This document shows, piece after piece, positions 38,979 to 46,855 of a stretch of 58,703 nt of DNA (the first letter of the stretch is position 1; every line of letters starts with the position of its first letter). Origin of the DNA: Telmatospirillum sp. (GTDB lineage: Bacteria > Pseudomonadota > Alphaproteobacteria > Rhodospirillales > Magnetospirillaceae); NCBI GenBank assembly GCA_009712185.1, contig WASQ01000002.1:23185-81887 (forward strand), given 5' to 3'. The translations under genes and the position numbers were made by a program. The notes under the pieces are model-generated. The model was given only the letters and a program-made list of their open reading frames with translations, was not told the DNA's origin and did not search any database.

Positions 38979-40748
38979 ATGTCGAGAGCCGAAATGATTC
39001 CCGAAGCGTCCTTCGGATCGAATCCGGGGATTCCCATGCACTCCCAGTCCCCGGAAGCGCTCGGCAGGGCCGACATCGCGCTTCACGGTGTCTATGAGAT
39101 CTCCAAGGTCCTGGTCATTCCGGGGCGGCTGGAGGTCATCCTGTCCAATGTCCTGACGCTGTTGTCGAGTTTTCTCGATATGGGGCATGGCACCATCGTC
39201 CTTCTGCGCGAGGACGGGAGCCCGCGCCTTCTGGTCGGCAGCGGCTGGTCGGGCGAGTCCGAGGAGGGCGGCCATTCCGACGGAGCGCCCTTCGGCCGGC
39301 TGCCTGAGCGGGCGGTGGGGCAGATCGTCGCGACCCAGATGCCGGTGGTCGTCCCGGACGTGGCCGCCAGTTCCCTGTTCGCCGGTTGCCGGGCGGATGA
39401 CTGGGGGTTGGACGAGGGGCGGGTGTCCTTCATCGGGGTGCCGATCAAGGACCGGTCCCGCGTTGTCGGGACCTTGACCATCGACCGGATTCACGATGGC
39501 CGCGCCGGCTTCCGGGTCGATGAGGACGTCCGGTTTCTGGTGATGATCGCCAATCTGGTCGGTCAGACGGTCCGCCTGCAGGATCTCGTGGCGCGCGATC
39601 GCGAACGCCTGATGGAGGAACAGGGCCGTCTGGCCAAGGCGCTGGCCGGCCAGGATGGGGCGCGCGACGCGCGGCCGCAGGGCATCATCGGGTCCAGTGC
39701 CGCGATCCGGAGTGTCCTCGAAAAAATCTCGGTTGCGGCCCGCAGCAATTCCACCGTGTTGCTGCGGGGCGAATCCGGGACCGGTAAGGAACTTTTCGCG
39801 CGCGCCACCCACGATCTGTCGTCCCGTCGCAAGGGACCCTTCATCAAGCTGAACTGTGCCGCGCTACCCGAATCGGTTCTGGAGTCCGAGTTGTTCGGCC
39901 ATGAAAAGGGGGCGTTCACCGGGGCCCTCTCCCAACGCAAGGGGCGTTTCGAGCTGGCCGATGGGGGGACCCTGTTCCTGGACGAGATCGGCGAGATTTC
40001 CGCCGCATTCCAGGCCAAATTGCTGAGAGTGTTGCAGGAGGGGGAATTCGAGCGGGTCGGTGGCATGCGCACGCTGAAGTCGGATTTCCGACTGGTGGCG
40101 GCCACCAACCGCAATCTCGAGGAGGCGGTCGCGCGCGGCGACTTCCGCGCCGATCTTTACTATCGCATCAATGTGGTGCCGATTTCCCTGCCGCCGTTGC
40201 GCGACCGGCCCGAGGATATCGGGCCGCTGGCCGAGGCCTTCGTGGCACGGTTCAATGAGGAGCACGGCACCCGGCTTACTCTGTCCGCATCGGCTCTCGC
40301 GGTGCTCAAAGCCTGCTGTTTTCCCGGCAATGTCCGCGAACTTGAGAATTGCGTTCGCCGGACCGCCACCCTGGCACGCGGTTCCATGATCGCCGCCGAC
40401 GATTTCGCCTGTCGCAACGACACCTGTCTGTCCTCCCTGCTCTGGAAGGGACGGGAGGGGGGGCCCTCGCTGCCATCTCATCCCGCTCCGTTCGTGCGCG
40501 ATCCGTCCGCGGTTTCTCCCGCCACGCCGGCGGCGAGCCCCCGCCCGGCGCCATCGCCACCGGGTCCGGATGATGCCTGGGACGCGCCCATCCTGTCCGG
40601 TCCCGGACCCGACGAGCGTGAGCGGATCCTGCGCGCAATGGAGACCGCGGGCTGGGTTCAGGCGAAGGCTGCCCGGCTTCTCAATCTGACCCCCCGTCAG
40701 ATCGGCTACGCCCTGCGCAAATACGACATTCCGATCAAGCGGTTCTGA
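38979..40748 (+). CDS. nifA: Nif-specific sigma-54 activator NifA
   Basis: A 589-residue enhancer-binding protein. Residues about 30-190 form a GAF domain, followed by a sigma-54 AAA+ domain with GESGTGKE (Walker A), GAFTGA loop, FLDEIGE (Walker B) and a C-terminal Fis-type helix-turn-helix (AARLLNLTPRQIGYALRKY). Between AAA+ and HTH lies C-x11-C-x19-C-x4-C, the metal-binding signature of oxygen-sensitive NifA in alpha- and betaproteobacteria, followed by a Pro-rich linker. The start at 38979 has AAGGAGG 8 bases upstream. It should activate the six boxed promoters of the island. Confidence 0.97.
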   Translation: MSRAEMIPEASFGSNPGIPMHSQSPEALGRADIALHGVYEISKVLVIPGRLEVILSNVLTLLSSFLDMGHGTIVLLREDGSPRLLVGSGWSGESEEGGHSDGAPFGRLPERAVGQIVATQMPVVVPDVAASSLFAGCRADDWGLDEGRVSFIGVPIKDRSRVVGTLTIDRIHDGRAGFRVDEDVRFLVMIANLVGQTVRLQDLVARDRERLMEEQGRLAKALAGQDGARDARPQGIIGSSAAIRSVLEKISVAARSNSTVLLRGESGTGKELFARATHDLSSRRKGPFIKLNCAALPESVLESELFGHEKGAFTGALSQRKGRFELADGGTLFLDEIGEISAAFQAKLLRVLQEGEFERVGGMRTLKSDFRLVAATNRNLEEAVARGDFRADLYYRINVVPISLPPLRDRPEDIGPLAEAFVARFNEEHGTRLTLSASALAVLKACCFPGNVRELENCVRRTATLARGSMIAADDFACRNDTCLSSLLWKGREGGPSLPSHPAPFVRDPSAVSPATPAASPRPAPSPPGPDDAWDAPILSGPGPDERERILRAMETAGWVQAKAARLLNLTPRQIGYALRKYDIPIKRF

Positions 40749-40770
40749 TTCCCGACAGGAGTGTCGGGAA
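40749..40770 (+). terminator. nifA terminator hairpin
   Basis: TTCCCGACA and TGTCGGGAA pair perfectly around a GGAG loop directly after the nifA stop codon. Its right arm is the left half of the next NifA-like site. Confidence 0.55.
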
Positions 40771-40777
40771 CCCGACG
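40762..40777 (+). promoter_or_regulatory. NifA upstream activator site (nifT operon)
   Basis: TGTCG-GGAACC-CGACG matches the extended NifA box with one mismatch (ACG for ACA), 87 bases upstream of the -24 element. It overlaps the right arm of the nifA hairpin. Confidence 0.6.
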
Positions 40778-40864
40778 GAACCGGCGGTGGCGTGACCCGC
40801 CAAGGTCGCCGGCTCCACCCCGGAAATCCCCGCCGGCCGGGGGGGCACTCCCCCGTCATGGCCG

Positions 40865-40879
40865 TGGCATGGCGTTTGC
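40865..40879 (+). promoter_or_regulatory. Sigma-54 promoter of the nifT operon
   Basis: TGGCAT-GGCGT-TTGC has one mismatch to the -24/-12 consensus. Transcription should start near 40891, 33 bases before the leader ORF. Confidence 0.82.
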
Positions 40880-40923
40880 TGCGTCCCCTCTTTGCGGACA
40901 ATCCGTTTCAGCAGGAGGGTGCC

Positions 40924-41004
40924 ATGACACAGTTCATACCAGGGGGATATCGGCCGGCCATGGTGGCCGCCGTCTCGGGCAACCGGGCCCCGGGGGTCCC
41001 ATGA
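40924..41004 (+). CDS. 26-codon leader ORF coupled to nifT
   Basis: A short frame of 26 residues (starting MTQFIPGGYRPAMVAAV) has a strong AGGAGG site 5 bases before its ATG and ends in ATGA at the nifT start. It lies just downstream of the sigma-54 promoter. nifT itself has only a G-run upstream, so translation of this ORF may deliver ribosomes to nifT. I recognise no family; it may be only a coupling leader. Confidence 0.5.
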   Translation: MTQFIPGGYRPAMVAAVSGNRAPGVP

Positions 41005-41225
41005 AGGTCATGATCCGGCGTTCGCCCGAAAGCGGACTGTCCATCTATGTCCCCAAGAAGGATCTGGAGGAACCGATCGTCGAGACCGAGCGCGAGACCC
41101 TGTGGGGTGGCTGGGTGCGCATCGCCAACGGCTGGACGCTCGACCTGCCCGAGATGGCGGTGGATACGCCGCTGCCGGTGACGGTCAACGCCCGCAAGCG
41201 CGGCGGCGGGGAGGACGATCCATGA
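41001..41225 (+). CDS. nifT: NifT/FixU protein
   Basis: A 74-residue NifT. MKVMIRRSPESGLSIYVPKKDLEE and LWGGWVRIANGWTLDLP are the conserved blocks. The protein is conserved in nif clusters and its molecular role is unknown. Its start overlaps the leader ORF stop and its stop overlaps the next start, both by ATGA. Confidence 0.93.
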   Translation: MKVMIRRSPESGLSIYVPKKDLEEPIVETERETLWGGWVRIANGWTLDLPEMAVDTPLPVTVNARKRGGGEDDP

Positions 41226-42094
41226 CCGCCCTCGCGCCCGCCCCTGCTCCGGAGATCCTGTCCGGTGCCGCCGCGGTGGCCGCGCGCGCGGACTGGGGGC
41301 GGCGTCTCCGCCAGGGCGGGGCCGTTCCTTATCTCGGTCCCGGGCTGCTGCCGCCGGACGCTCCGGTGCCGACCACCCCGGAGGCTCTGGCCGGTCAGTT
41401 CGGCGCCAGGGTGGCGTTGCCGCGGCGCGCCAAAGGCAATGCCTGGGCGGCGGCCCAGCATATCGAAAGTACGCGCCATCGCAGAACCCTGTCGGCTCTG
41501 ATGGCCGAGGCCTTCGCTGCGCCGGTCGTCCCGACCGCGGGGCATCGCGGTCTGGCGGCGCTCGGCCTGCCGCTGATTGTCGATAGCTGGTACGACGGGG
41601 CCATGCGAACGGCATTGACCGGGCGCGCGGACTGGGGCGAGGTCCAGGGAATCACCCGCGCCGGGCCGGGGGAGGATCAATGGTACCGGTTCTATGACGC
41701 AGGTGGAGCGCGCGTCGATGCGGACGCCGCGGCTGGGTGGCGGACGCTGCTTTACAAGCCGCACGGCAGCGTGGTTCCGGCAGGGAACTTCCTGATCTCG
41801 GATTCCGATTATGTCGAAACCCTGACCGAGATCGACATTCAGACCCCGATTCCCCCTGAGGTCCGTGACCGGCGACAGGGGCGCGACTTCCTGTTCCTGG
41901 GGTGCCGGTTCCATGACCAGTTGCTGCGCAGTTACGCCCGCCAGATCGGGAAACGGTCGGGGGAGCGCCCCGCCGCGCTGCTCGATCCCGAACAACTGAG
42001 CCGTAACGAGATGCGGTTCCTGGCCGGTCTTGGGGTGACCGCGATCAGCCTGCCGTCCGATCAGGCTCTCGATGTCCTTTTCGGTGCGGCCTGA
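41222..42094 (+). CDS. SIR2-like domain protein, nif-associated
   Basis: A 290-residue protein. The N-terminal GAVPYLGPGLLP resembles the glycine-rich nucleotide loop of SIR2-like proteins, and the C-terminal FLFLGCRFHDQLLRSYARQI matches the SIR2_2 signature in NTPase or NAD-handling prokaryotic proteins. The middle part (GLPLIVDSWYDGAMRTAL) also fits. It has no zinc-finger cysteines, so it is not a standard deacetylase. It is coupled to nifT by ATGA and lies before the nifB promoter. A NAD-linked role in nitrogen fixation is only inference. Confidence 0.75.
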   Translation: MTALAPAPAPEILSGAAAVAARADWGRRLRQGGAVPYLGPGLLPPDAPVPTTPEALAGQFGARVALPRRAKGNAWAAAQHIESTRHRRTLSALMAEAFAAPVVPTAGHRGLAALGLPLIVDSWYDGAMRTALTGRADWGEVQGITRAGPGEDQWYRFYDAGGARVDADAAAGWRTLLYKPHGSVVPAGNFLISDSDYVETLTEIDIQTPIPPEVRDRRQGRDFLFLGCRFHDQLLRSYARQIGKRSGERPAALLDPEQLSRNEMRFLAGLGVTAISLPSDQALDVLFGAA

Positions 42095-42114
42095 CTGTCG
42101 CGTTTCCCACCCGT

Positions 42115-42130
42115 TGTCGGGAGCGCGACA
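42115..42130 (+). promoter_or_regulatory. NifA upstream activator site (nifB)
   Basis: TGTCG-GGAGCG-CGACA is a perfect palindromic NifA box, 32 bases upstream of the nifB -24 element, the shortest spacing of the six. Confidence 0.85.
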
Positions 42131-42162
42131 AACATAGTGCGTTGAATAAAAACAAAAAAATA

Positions 42163-42177
42163 TGGCACGACAGTTGC
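42163..42177 (+). promoter_or_regulatory. Sigma-54 promoter of nifB
   Basis: TGGCAC-GACAG-TTGC is a perfect -24/-12 element after an A-rich stretch. The predicted start near 42189 lies at or after the upstream in-frame start candidates (42192, 42195), which supports 42222 as the nifB start. Confidence 0.92.
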
Positions 42178-42221
42178 GATGCCGTCTTTGAGTGATGACA
42201 ACCCGCAAGCGAGGACCGGTC

Positions 42222-43775
42222 ATGGATCCACTGACGGCACAGCAGGACGCGATCATGCAGGAGATTGCCCGCCACAAAGGGTGTGGCAGCGGCGGAGGCG
42301 ACGGAAAAACGGGCTGCGGGTCGACGGCCGGACGCGACGACCTGCCTCCCGAGATCTGGGAGAAGGTCAAAAATCATCCCTGTTACAGCGAGGAGGCCCA
42401 TCATCACTACGCCAGAATGCATGTGGCCGTCGCGCCGGCCTGCAATATCCAATGCAATTATTGCAACCGGAAATATGACTGTGCCAACGAGTCCCGCCCG
42501 GGGGTGGTCAGCGAGCGCCTGACGCCCGAACAGGCGGCCCGCAAGGTGGTCGCGGTCGCCTCCACCATTCCGCAAATGACGGTGCTCGGGATCGCCGGTC
42601 CCGGCGACCCGCTCGCCAATCCGGCCAAGACTTTCCGGACGTTCGAACTGGTGAGCAGGGCGGCGCCCGACATCAAGCTCTGTCTGTCGACCAACGGCCT
42701 CGCCCTGCCGGACCATGTCGACACGATCGCAGGGTTCAAGGTCGATCATGTCACGATCACCATCAATATGATCGATCCCGAGATCGGCGCCCGGATCTAT
42801 CCCTGGGTGTTCTGGAACCACAGGCGCTACACCGGCGTCGAGGCGGCCCGGCTGCTCACGGCCCGGCAGTTGCAAGGGCTGGAAATGCTGACGGAGCGGG
42901 GCATCCTCTGCAAGGTCAACTCGGTGATGATTCCGGGCGTCAATGACCGGCATCTGATCGAGGTGAACCGCGCGGTCAAGGAGCGTGGCGCCTTTCTCCA
43001 CAATATCATGCCGCTGATCTCCGCGCCCGAACATGGCACGGTGTTCGGCCTGACCGGGCAGCGTGGTCCGACCGCCCAGGAACTGAAGACCCTCCAGGAC
43101 GCCTGCGAGGGCGGGGCGAATATGATGCGGCACTGCCGCCAGTGCCGTGCCGACGCGGTGGGATTGCTGGGAGAGGATCGCAGCGCCGAGTTCACCACCG
43201 ACAAGATCATGGCGATGGACGTTTCTTACGATCTCGACGGACGCCGCGCCTATCAGGCCCGCGTCGAAGAGGACCGTCAGTCCCGGGTGGAGGCCAGGGA
43301 GGCGGAACTGAGAACGCTCGACGGCCATGGAGGGGCGTCCGGCGTCACGGTCCTGGTTGCGGTCGCCACCAAGGGATCGGGCCTGATCAATGAGCATTTC
43401 GGTCACGCCAGAGAGTTCCAGGTCTATGAACTGTCGGCGGCGGGCGCCAAATTCGTCGGCCACCGCCGTGTCGACCTCTATTGTCAGGGCGGCTATGGCG
43501 AGGAGGACAGCCTGGCCGGCATCATCAGGGCGATCAACGACTGCCATGCGGTGTTCGTCGCCAAGATCGGCGGATGTCCCAAAGCCGACCTCATCGCCGC
43601 CGGCATCGAGCCGGTCGACGGTTACGCCCACGACGATATCGCGACCTCCACCATCGCCTGGTTCAAGTCCTATCTGGACCGGATCGGGCGTGGCGAGATC
43701 GTCCATGCCGCGCGCGGCGACGCCCTGATCCGTCAGGGCGGCCTGATCGCCTTGCAGTCGCTCAATGTCGCTTAA
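42222..43775 (+). CDS. nifB: Nitrogenase cofactor biosynthesis radical SAM protein NifB
   Basis: A 517-residue enzyme that fuses two [4Fe-4S] clusters with a carbide from SAM to give NifB-co, the FeMo-cofactor core. The radical SAM motif is CNIQCNYC (Cys 74, 78, 81). Other cluster cysteines are in [18 protein letters not shown]. The C-terminal 120 residues are a NifX-like carrier domain ([23 protein letters not shown]). GAGG lies 7 bases before the start at 42222, which fits the mapped promoter. Followed by fdxN. Confidence 0.97.
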   Translation: MDPLTAQQDAIMQEIARHKGCGSGGGDGKTGCGSTAGRDDLPPEIWEKVKNHPCYSEEAHHHYARMHVAVAPACNIQCNYCNRKYDCANESRPGVVSERLTPEQAARKVVAVASTIPQMTVLGIAGPGDPLANPAKTFRTFELVSRAAPDIKLCLSTNGLALPDHVDTIAGFKVDHVTITINMIDPEIGARIYPWVFWNHRRYTGVEAARLLTARQLQGLEMLTERGILCKVNSVMIPGVNDRHLIEVNRAVKERGAFLHNIMPLISAPEHGTVFGLTGQRGPTAQELKTLQDACEGGANMMRHCRQCRADAVGLLGEDRSAEFTTDKIMAMDVSYDLDGRRAYQARVEEDRQSRVEAREAELRTLDGHGGASGVTVLVAVATKGSGLINEHFGHAREFQVYELSAAGAKFVGHRRVDLYCQGGYGEEDSLAGIIRAINDCHAVFVAKIGGCPKADLIAAGIEPVDGYAHDDIATSTIAWFKSYLDRIGRGEIVHAARGDALIRQGGLIALQSLNVA

Positions 43776-43849
43776 AGCCCCTGACGGCGTTTGCGCCCGC
43801 CGGGGCGGATGCGCCTCATGAAACCCCTGGAAAGAGAGGGATGACCGTC

Positions 43850-44074
43850 ATGGCGTTGAAAATCGTCGCATCGCAATGTACCGGATGTTCCGCCTGCGAG
43901 GCCGAATGTCCGAACCAGGCTATTTCCGAGAAGGCCGGGACCTTCATCATCAACCCGGCCAAATGCACCGAATGCATCGGTCATTATGACAACCCGCAAT
44001 GCGCGGCGGTCTGCCCGGTGGACGATACCTGTGTGATCGACCCGGCGGTGCCGCGCTATCAGGCGGCGTCCTGA
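43850..44074 (+). CDS. fdxN: Ferredoxin with two 4Fe-4S clusters (FdxN type)
   Basis: A 74-residue ferredoxin. The first motif is [12 protein letters not shown] and the second [18 protein letters not shown] with the 8-residue insert typical of FdxN/NifB-linked ferredoxins. It probably supplies electrons to NifB or NifH. AGAGAGGG lies 9 bases before the ATG at 43850; an ATG at 43841 is directly against that site. It lies 74 bases after nifB. Confidence 0.93.
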   Translation: MALKIVASQCTGCSACEAECPNQAISEKAGTFIINPAKCTECIGHYDNPQCAAVCPVDDTCVIDPAVPRYQAAS

Positions 44075-44085
44075 GGGAGGGATCG

Positions 44086-44409
44086 ATGACCGCCATTGCC
44101 CGCGACAGCGACATCGTCGAATTGTCGGGTCCACCGGCCTTCGAATTCGGCCAGCGGGTCCGCGCCCGACGGACCGTCCGCAACGACGGCACCTATGCCG
44201 GTCGGGAGATCGGCGACATTCTGGCCCGCAAGGGGGAGGAGGGAATTGTCGTGCATATCGGGACATTCCTTCAGCAGTTCTACATCTACGGGGTCGAGTT
44301 TCCGGCCAGCGGCAACCGTGTCGGTATGAAGCGCCGGGAACTGGACCCCCTTGGCGGGTCCGATGAGGACGACGACCTGCCGCTGCCTTCCGGGGACCCG
44401 ATTCCATGA
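44086..44409 (+). CDS. nifZ: NifZ domain protein, first copy
   Basis: A 107-residue NifZ. FEFGQRVRARRTVRNDGTYAGREIGD and KGEEGIVVHIGTFLQQFYIYGVEF are the conserved blocks. NifZ assists formation of the second P-cluster in MoFe protein. An acidic tail (SDEDDDLPL) follows. GGGAGGG lies upstream of the start, and it overlaps the second copy by 4 bases. Confidence 0.93.
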   Translation: MTAIARDSDIVELSGPPAFEFGQRVRARRTVRNDGTYAGREIGDILARKGEEGIVVHIGTFLQQFYIYGVEFPASGNRVGMKRRELDPLGGSDEDDDLPLPSGDPIP

Positions 44410-44645
44410 CCGCGCCGCGCCGTCCGCTTTACCAATGGGGCCAGCGTGTGCGGACGCTGTCGGAGCTCCGCAACGATGGTTCCTTCCCCGATGTTCCGCC
44501 CGAGGCCCTGCTGGCGCCGGCGGGATCCCGGGGCGAGATTGTTCAGGTCGGAACGCATGTCGACAGCGGCACGCCGGTTTATCTGGTGGAGTTCGACGAT
44601 CAACGGGTGGTCGGCTGTTTCGAGGAGGAGATCGCGCCATGGTGA
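44406..44645 (+). CDS. NifZ domain protein, second copy
   Basis: A 79-residue protein with the same NifZ fold signature: YQWGQRVRTLSELRNDGSFPD, then GSRGEIVQVGTHVDSGTPVYLVEF. It is shorter than the first copy and lacks the acidic tail, and the two are clearly diverged, so the duplication is not recent. Its start overlaps the first copy (ATGA) and its end overlaps the following gene by 7 bases. Confidence 0.88.
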   Translation: MTAPRRPLYQWGQRVRTLSELRNDGSFPDVPPEALLAPAGSRGEIVQVGTHVDSGTPVYLVEFDDQRVVGCFEEEIAPW

Positions 44646-44992
44646 GCTCCGCACGCCGTCATGCCACCTCCGGCGGGTCCGCGATCGCGCTGGACAAATG
44701 CCGGATCCAGCGGGCGCTGGAGGACCGGCAACGCTACCGCTATGTGTCGCCCCGGGTGCGCGAGGTCGACGGCGGTTTCCTGATCGACAGTCCCTGTTGT
44801 TCGCGAACCGTCGATCCCGAGGGCGGCTATGTCGATATCGCCTTCCTGCGTCACGAACCCGATACGGGCGGATGGTGGCTCTACCGCAAGAATCATGCGA
44901 TTGGCGAATGGGAGTGCGACAGCATCCACGCGAGGCTTGTCGATCTGCTCCGTCTGCTGTGCGGAGATCCTCTCCGGCGGTTCTGGCAATGA
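44639..44992 (+). CDS. DUF3024-like nif-cluster protein
   Basis: A 117-residue soluble protein. The conserved run IQRALEDRQRYRYVSPRV, then SPCCSRTVDPEGGYVDIAFL and GGWWLYRKNHAIGEW, resembles DUF3024 as I remember it. The adjacent cysteines CC are its only cysteine pair besides single ones. GAGGAGGAG lies 8 bases before the start. It is overlapped on both sides by NifZ2 and the DegT-like gene, so it is part of the nifB operon. Function unknown. Confidence 0.72.
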   Translation: MVSSARRHATSGGSAIALDKCRIQRALEDRQRYRYVSPRVREVDGGFLIDSPCCSRTVDPEGGYVDIAFLRHEPDTGGWWLYRKNHAIGEWECDSIHARLVDLLRLLCGDPLRRFWQ

Positions 44993-46161
44993 GGGATGCC
45001 CTCCCGCCACCGGCCGCTCCGGCGGAGGTTCCGATCATTGCGCTATCGGATCCCGATATCACGGCGGCGGAGTGCGACAGCGTCACACAGGCCCTGGCAT
45101 CCCCGGCTTTGTCGGCCGGACCGGGTGTCGGGGCGTTCGAGGACGCTTTCGCGGCCAGCCTGGGGCGCAGGCACGCCATCGCCGTCACCAGTGGCTCGGC
45201 GGCCTTGTGGCTGCTGCTGCGCGCCATGGGGATCGGTGCCGGCGACGAAGTGGTCGCGGCGCCGTTTTCCTTCCGGGGCTGTGTGGATGCGGTCCGGCTT
45301 GCCGGCGCCCGTCCGGTGTTCGCGGATGTCGATTACTGGTCGGGGACCCTGGCGCCGGAAAAGGCCGCAGCCCGGATATCAGCCGCCACGCGCGCCATCC
45401 TGGCCGTCAATGTCAACGGGCACCCGGCCGACTGGACCGGGCTGCGGGCGCTGGCGGCGCGCCATGGCCTGCCTTTGATCGAGGATTCGTCGGAGGCCAT
45501 CGGGTCTCGTCATCGGGGCGCGCTGGTCGGAACCTTCGGCGATGCCTCCATATTCGATTTCTCCCAGCCCTCGCCGGTGATCTCCGGCGAAGGCGGCATG
45601 GTGGTCACGGACGACGACGCCCTGGCGCGGACGATCCGCCAGTTGCGCGGTGGCGGGTCGGGTCGGGCCCGGCGATCCGGCGGGCCGGCGCTCGGGATCG
45701 CCATGAGCGACCTTGCCGCGGCTCTGGCGTGCGCCCAACTGCGGCGGCTGCCGGAAATTTTGGAAAAACGGCGCCGGGTCGAACTGTTCTATCGCGCCAA
45801 GGTCCGCTCCTTCGAGGGAATCAAGGACCCATATGTCGCGCCGGACGCGACGGAGGTGCACTGGTTTCTCTATGTCGTGCATCTCGGCACCCGGTTTTCG
45901 CGGGCAAGCCGGGACGCCATCATCGACGATCTCGCTGTCGCCGGGATCGAGGCGGCTCCCTATTGCCGGCCTCTCTCCCCGGGGCCGTCCGGCGCGCCGC
46001 CGGACAGCGTCCGGGAGTGTCCGGTTATGGCGAAGGTGGCCGACCGCGCCCTGGCGCTTCCCTTCCATACCCATCTCGATGCCGACCGCGTCGCCTTCAT
46101 CGTTGAGACGATGAAGGACTCCTCGGTCAATGTCGGAGCCGGCGCCGCGATCTATCTCTGA
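44989..46161 (+). CDS. DegT/DnrJ/EryC1/StrS-family protein without the PLP lysine
   Basis: A 390-residue member of the DegT aminotransferase fold: GPGVGAFEDAFAASLGRRHAIAVTSGSAAL, EVVAAPFSFRGCVDAV, IEDSSEAIGSRHRGALVGTFGD. The PLP Schiff-base lysine expected in the F-x-F-x-x-x-K-x4-GEGG motif is replaced by serine (FSQPSPVISGEGG, S195), while the PLP-ring aspartate (D166) remains. It therefore cannot be an ordinary aminotransferase; a lyase-like, binding or structural role is possible. It sits in the nifB-fdxN-nifZ operon, coupled upstream by ATGA. Confidence 0.82.
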   Translation: MRDALPPPAAPAEVPIIALSDPDITAAECDSVTQALASPALSAGPGVGAFEDAFAASLGRRHAIAVTSGSAALWLLLRAMGIGAGDEVVAAPFSFRGCVDAVRLAGARPVFADVDYWSGTLAPEKAAARISAATRAILAVNVNGHPADWTGLRALAARHGLPLIEDSSEAIGSRHRGALVGTFGDASIFDFSQPSPVISGEGGMVVTDDDALARTIRQLRGGGSGRARRSGGPALGIAMSDLAAALACAQLRRLPEILEKRRRVELFYRAKVRSFEGIKDPYVAPDATEVHWFLYVVHLGTRFSRASRDAIIDDLAVAGIEAAPYCRPLSPGPSGAPPDSVRECPVMAKVADRALALPFHTHLDADRVAFIVETMKDSSVNVGAGAAIYL

Positions 46162-46184
46162 CCCATCCATGAAAGGAGCCGCTT

Positions 46185-46493
46185 ATGTCCATGGTCACGA
46201 TCCTTCCGTCCGGCAAAACCATCGAAGCGGGCGAGGGGGACTCCCTGTTGTCCGTCATCCTCCGGGCCGACGGCGGATTTTCGCATAAATGCGAGGGAAA
46301 GGCGTCCTGCGGAACCTGTCACGTCTTCGTTCACGGCGGCCGGAAGGGATTGTCCCGGATCGCCCGCGAGGAGAACGACAAGCTCGATACGCTGATCGGC
46401 GTCGGGGCGAAGTCCCGCCTCGCCTGCCAGGCCCTTGTCCTGGGAACAGAGGATGTGACGGTCGAACTCCTGAGCTTTGCCTCGGGGATCTGA
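46185..46493 (+). CDS. [2Fe-2S] ferredoxin, nif-associated
   Basis: A 102-residue ferredoxin of the adrenodoxin/plant-like fold. Ligands are CEGKASCGTC (C-x5-C-x2-C) and the distal C in SRLACQALV. LPSGKTIEAGEGDSLLSVI is the N-terminal ubiquitin-like half. AAAGGAG lies 7 bases before the start. It is the last gene of the nifB operon, 23 bases after the DegT-like gene, and marks the right end of the nif island. Role as an electron carrier for nitrogenase or Fe-S assembly is inferred. Confidence 0.9.
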   Translation: MSMVTILPSGKTIEAGEGDSLLSVILRADGGFSHKCEGKASCGTCHVFVHGGRKGLSRIAREENDKLDTLIGVGAKSRLACQALVLGTEDVTVELLSFASGI

Positions 46494-46564
46494 CGGCGGG
46501 GGGCTTCCTGGTGCCGGGCCATGCGCCGCGTGACCGGGGGCATAACCGGACTCCAGGCATTGTC

Positions 46565-46601
46565 TGGGATATCCCATTGATATATCCCAACGTGGGATAT
46601 A
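46565..46601 (+). promoter_or_regulatory. VapBC autoregulatory palindromes
   Basis: TGGGATATCCCA (46565-46576) is a perfect 12-bp palindrome. It is followed by arms TATATCCCA and TGGGATATA around ACG (46581-46601). They lie 31 bases before vapB, the usual site for repression by the VapBC complex. Confidence 0.65.
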
Positions 46602-46632
46602 CACTGCGTTCCGTCAAATGCCGAGGCGTCTC

Positions 46633-46854
46633 ATGGCCAGAACAACGCTTTTTCAGAGCAATCGATCCCAGGCCGTCCGGCTTCCGAAAGAGGTGGCATT
46701 TCCCGAAGGGGTGCGAGATGTCGCCATCCTGAGGGACGGAGCACGCCGGATCATCGTTCCTGCCACGGCGGTTTGGGACGATTTTTTTGCGGCCCCCGGT
46801 ATCGATTTGCCGGAGCGAAATCAGCCGGCCATGCAGGATCGCGAGAGTTTCTGA
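46633..46854 (+). CDS. vapB: VapB-type antitoxin (AbrB/SpoVT fold)
   Basis: A 73-residue antitoxin. TTLFQSNRSQAVRLPKEVAFPEGVRDVAI is the swapped-hairpin DNA-binding domain of VapB/MazE type; the C-terminal tail (DDFFAAPGIDLPERNQPAM) wraps the toxin. It precedes vapC by 1 base and lies behind twin palindromes. The frame upstream to 46618 adds five residues without support. Confidence 0.88.
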   Translation: MARTTLFQSNRSQAVRLPKEVAFPEGVRDVAILRDGARRIIVPATAVWDDFFAAPGIDLPERNQPAMQDRESF

Positions 46855-46855
46855 C

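Noticed and set aside
44989-46161. Calling this an ordinary sugar aminotransferase
   Set aside because: The PLP lysine is absent, so the catalytic name is not supported.
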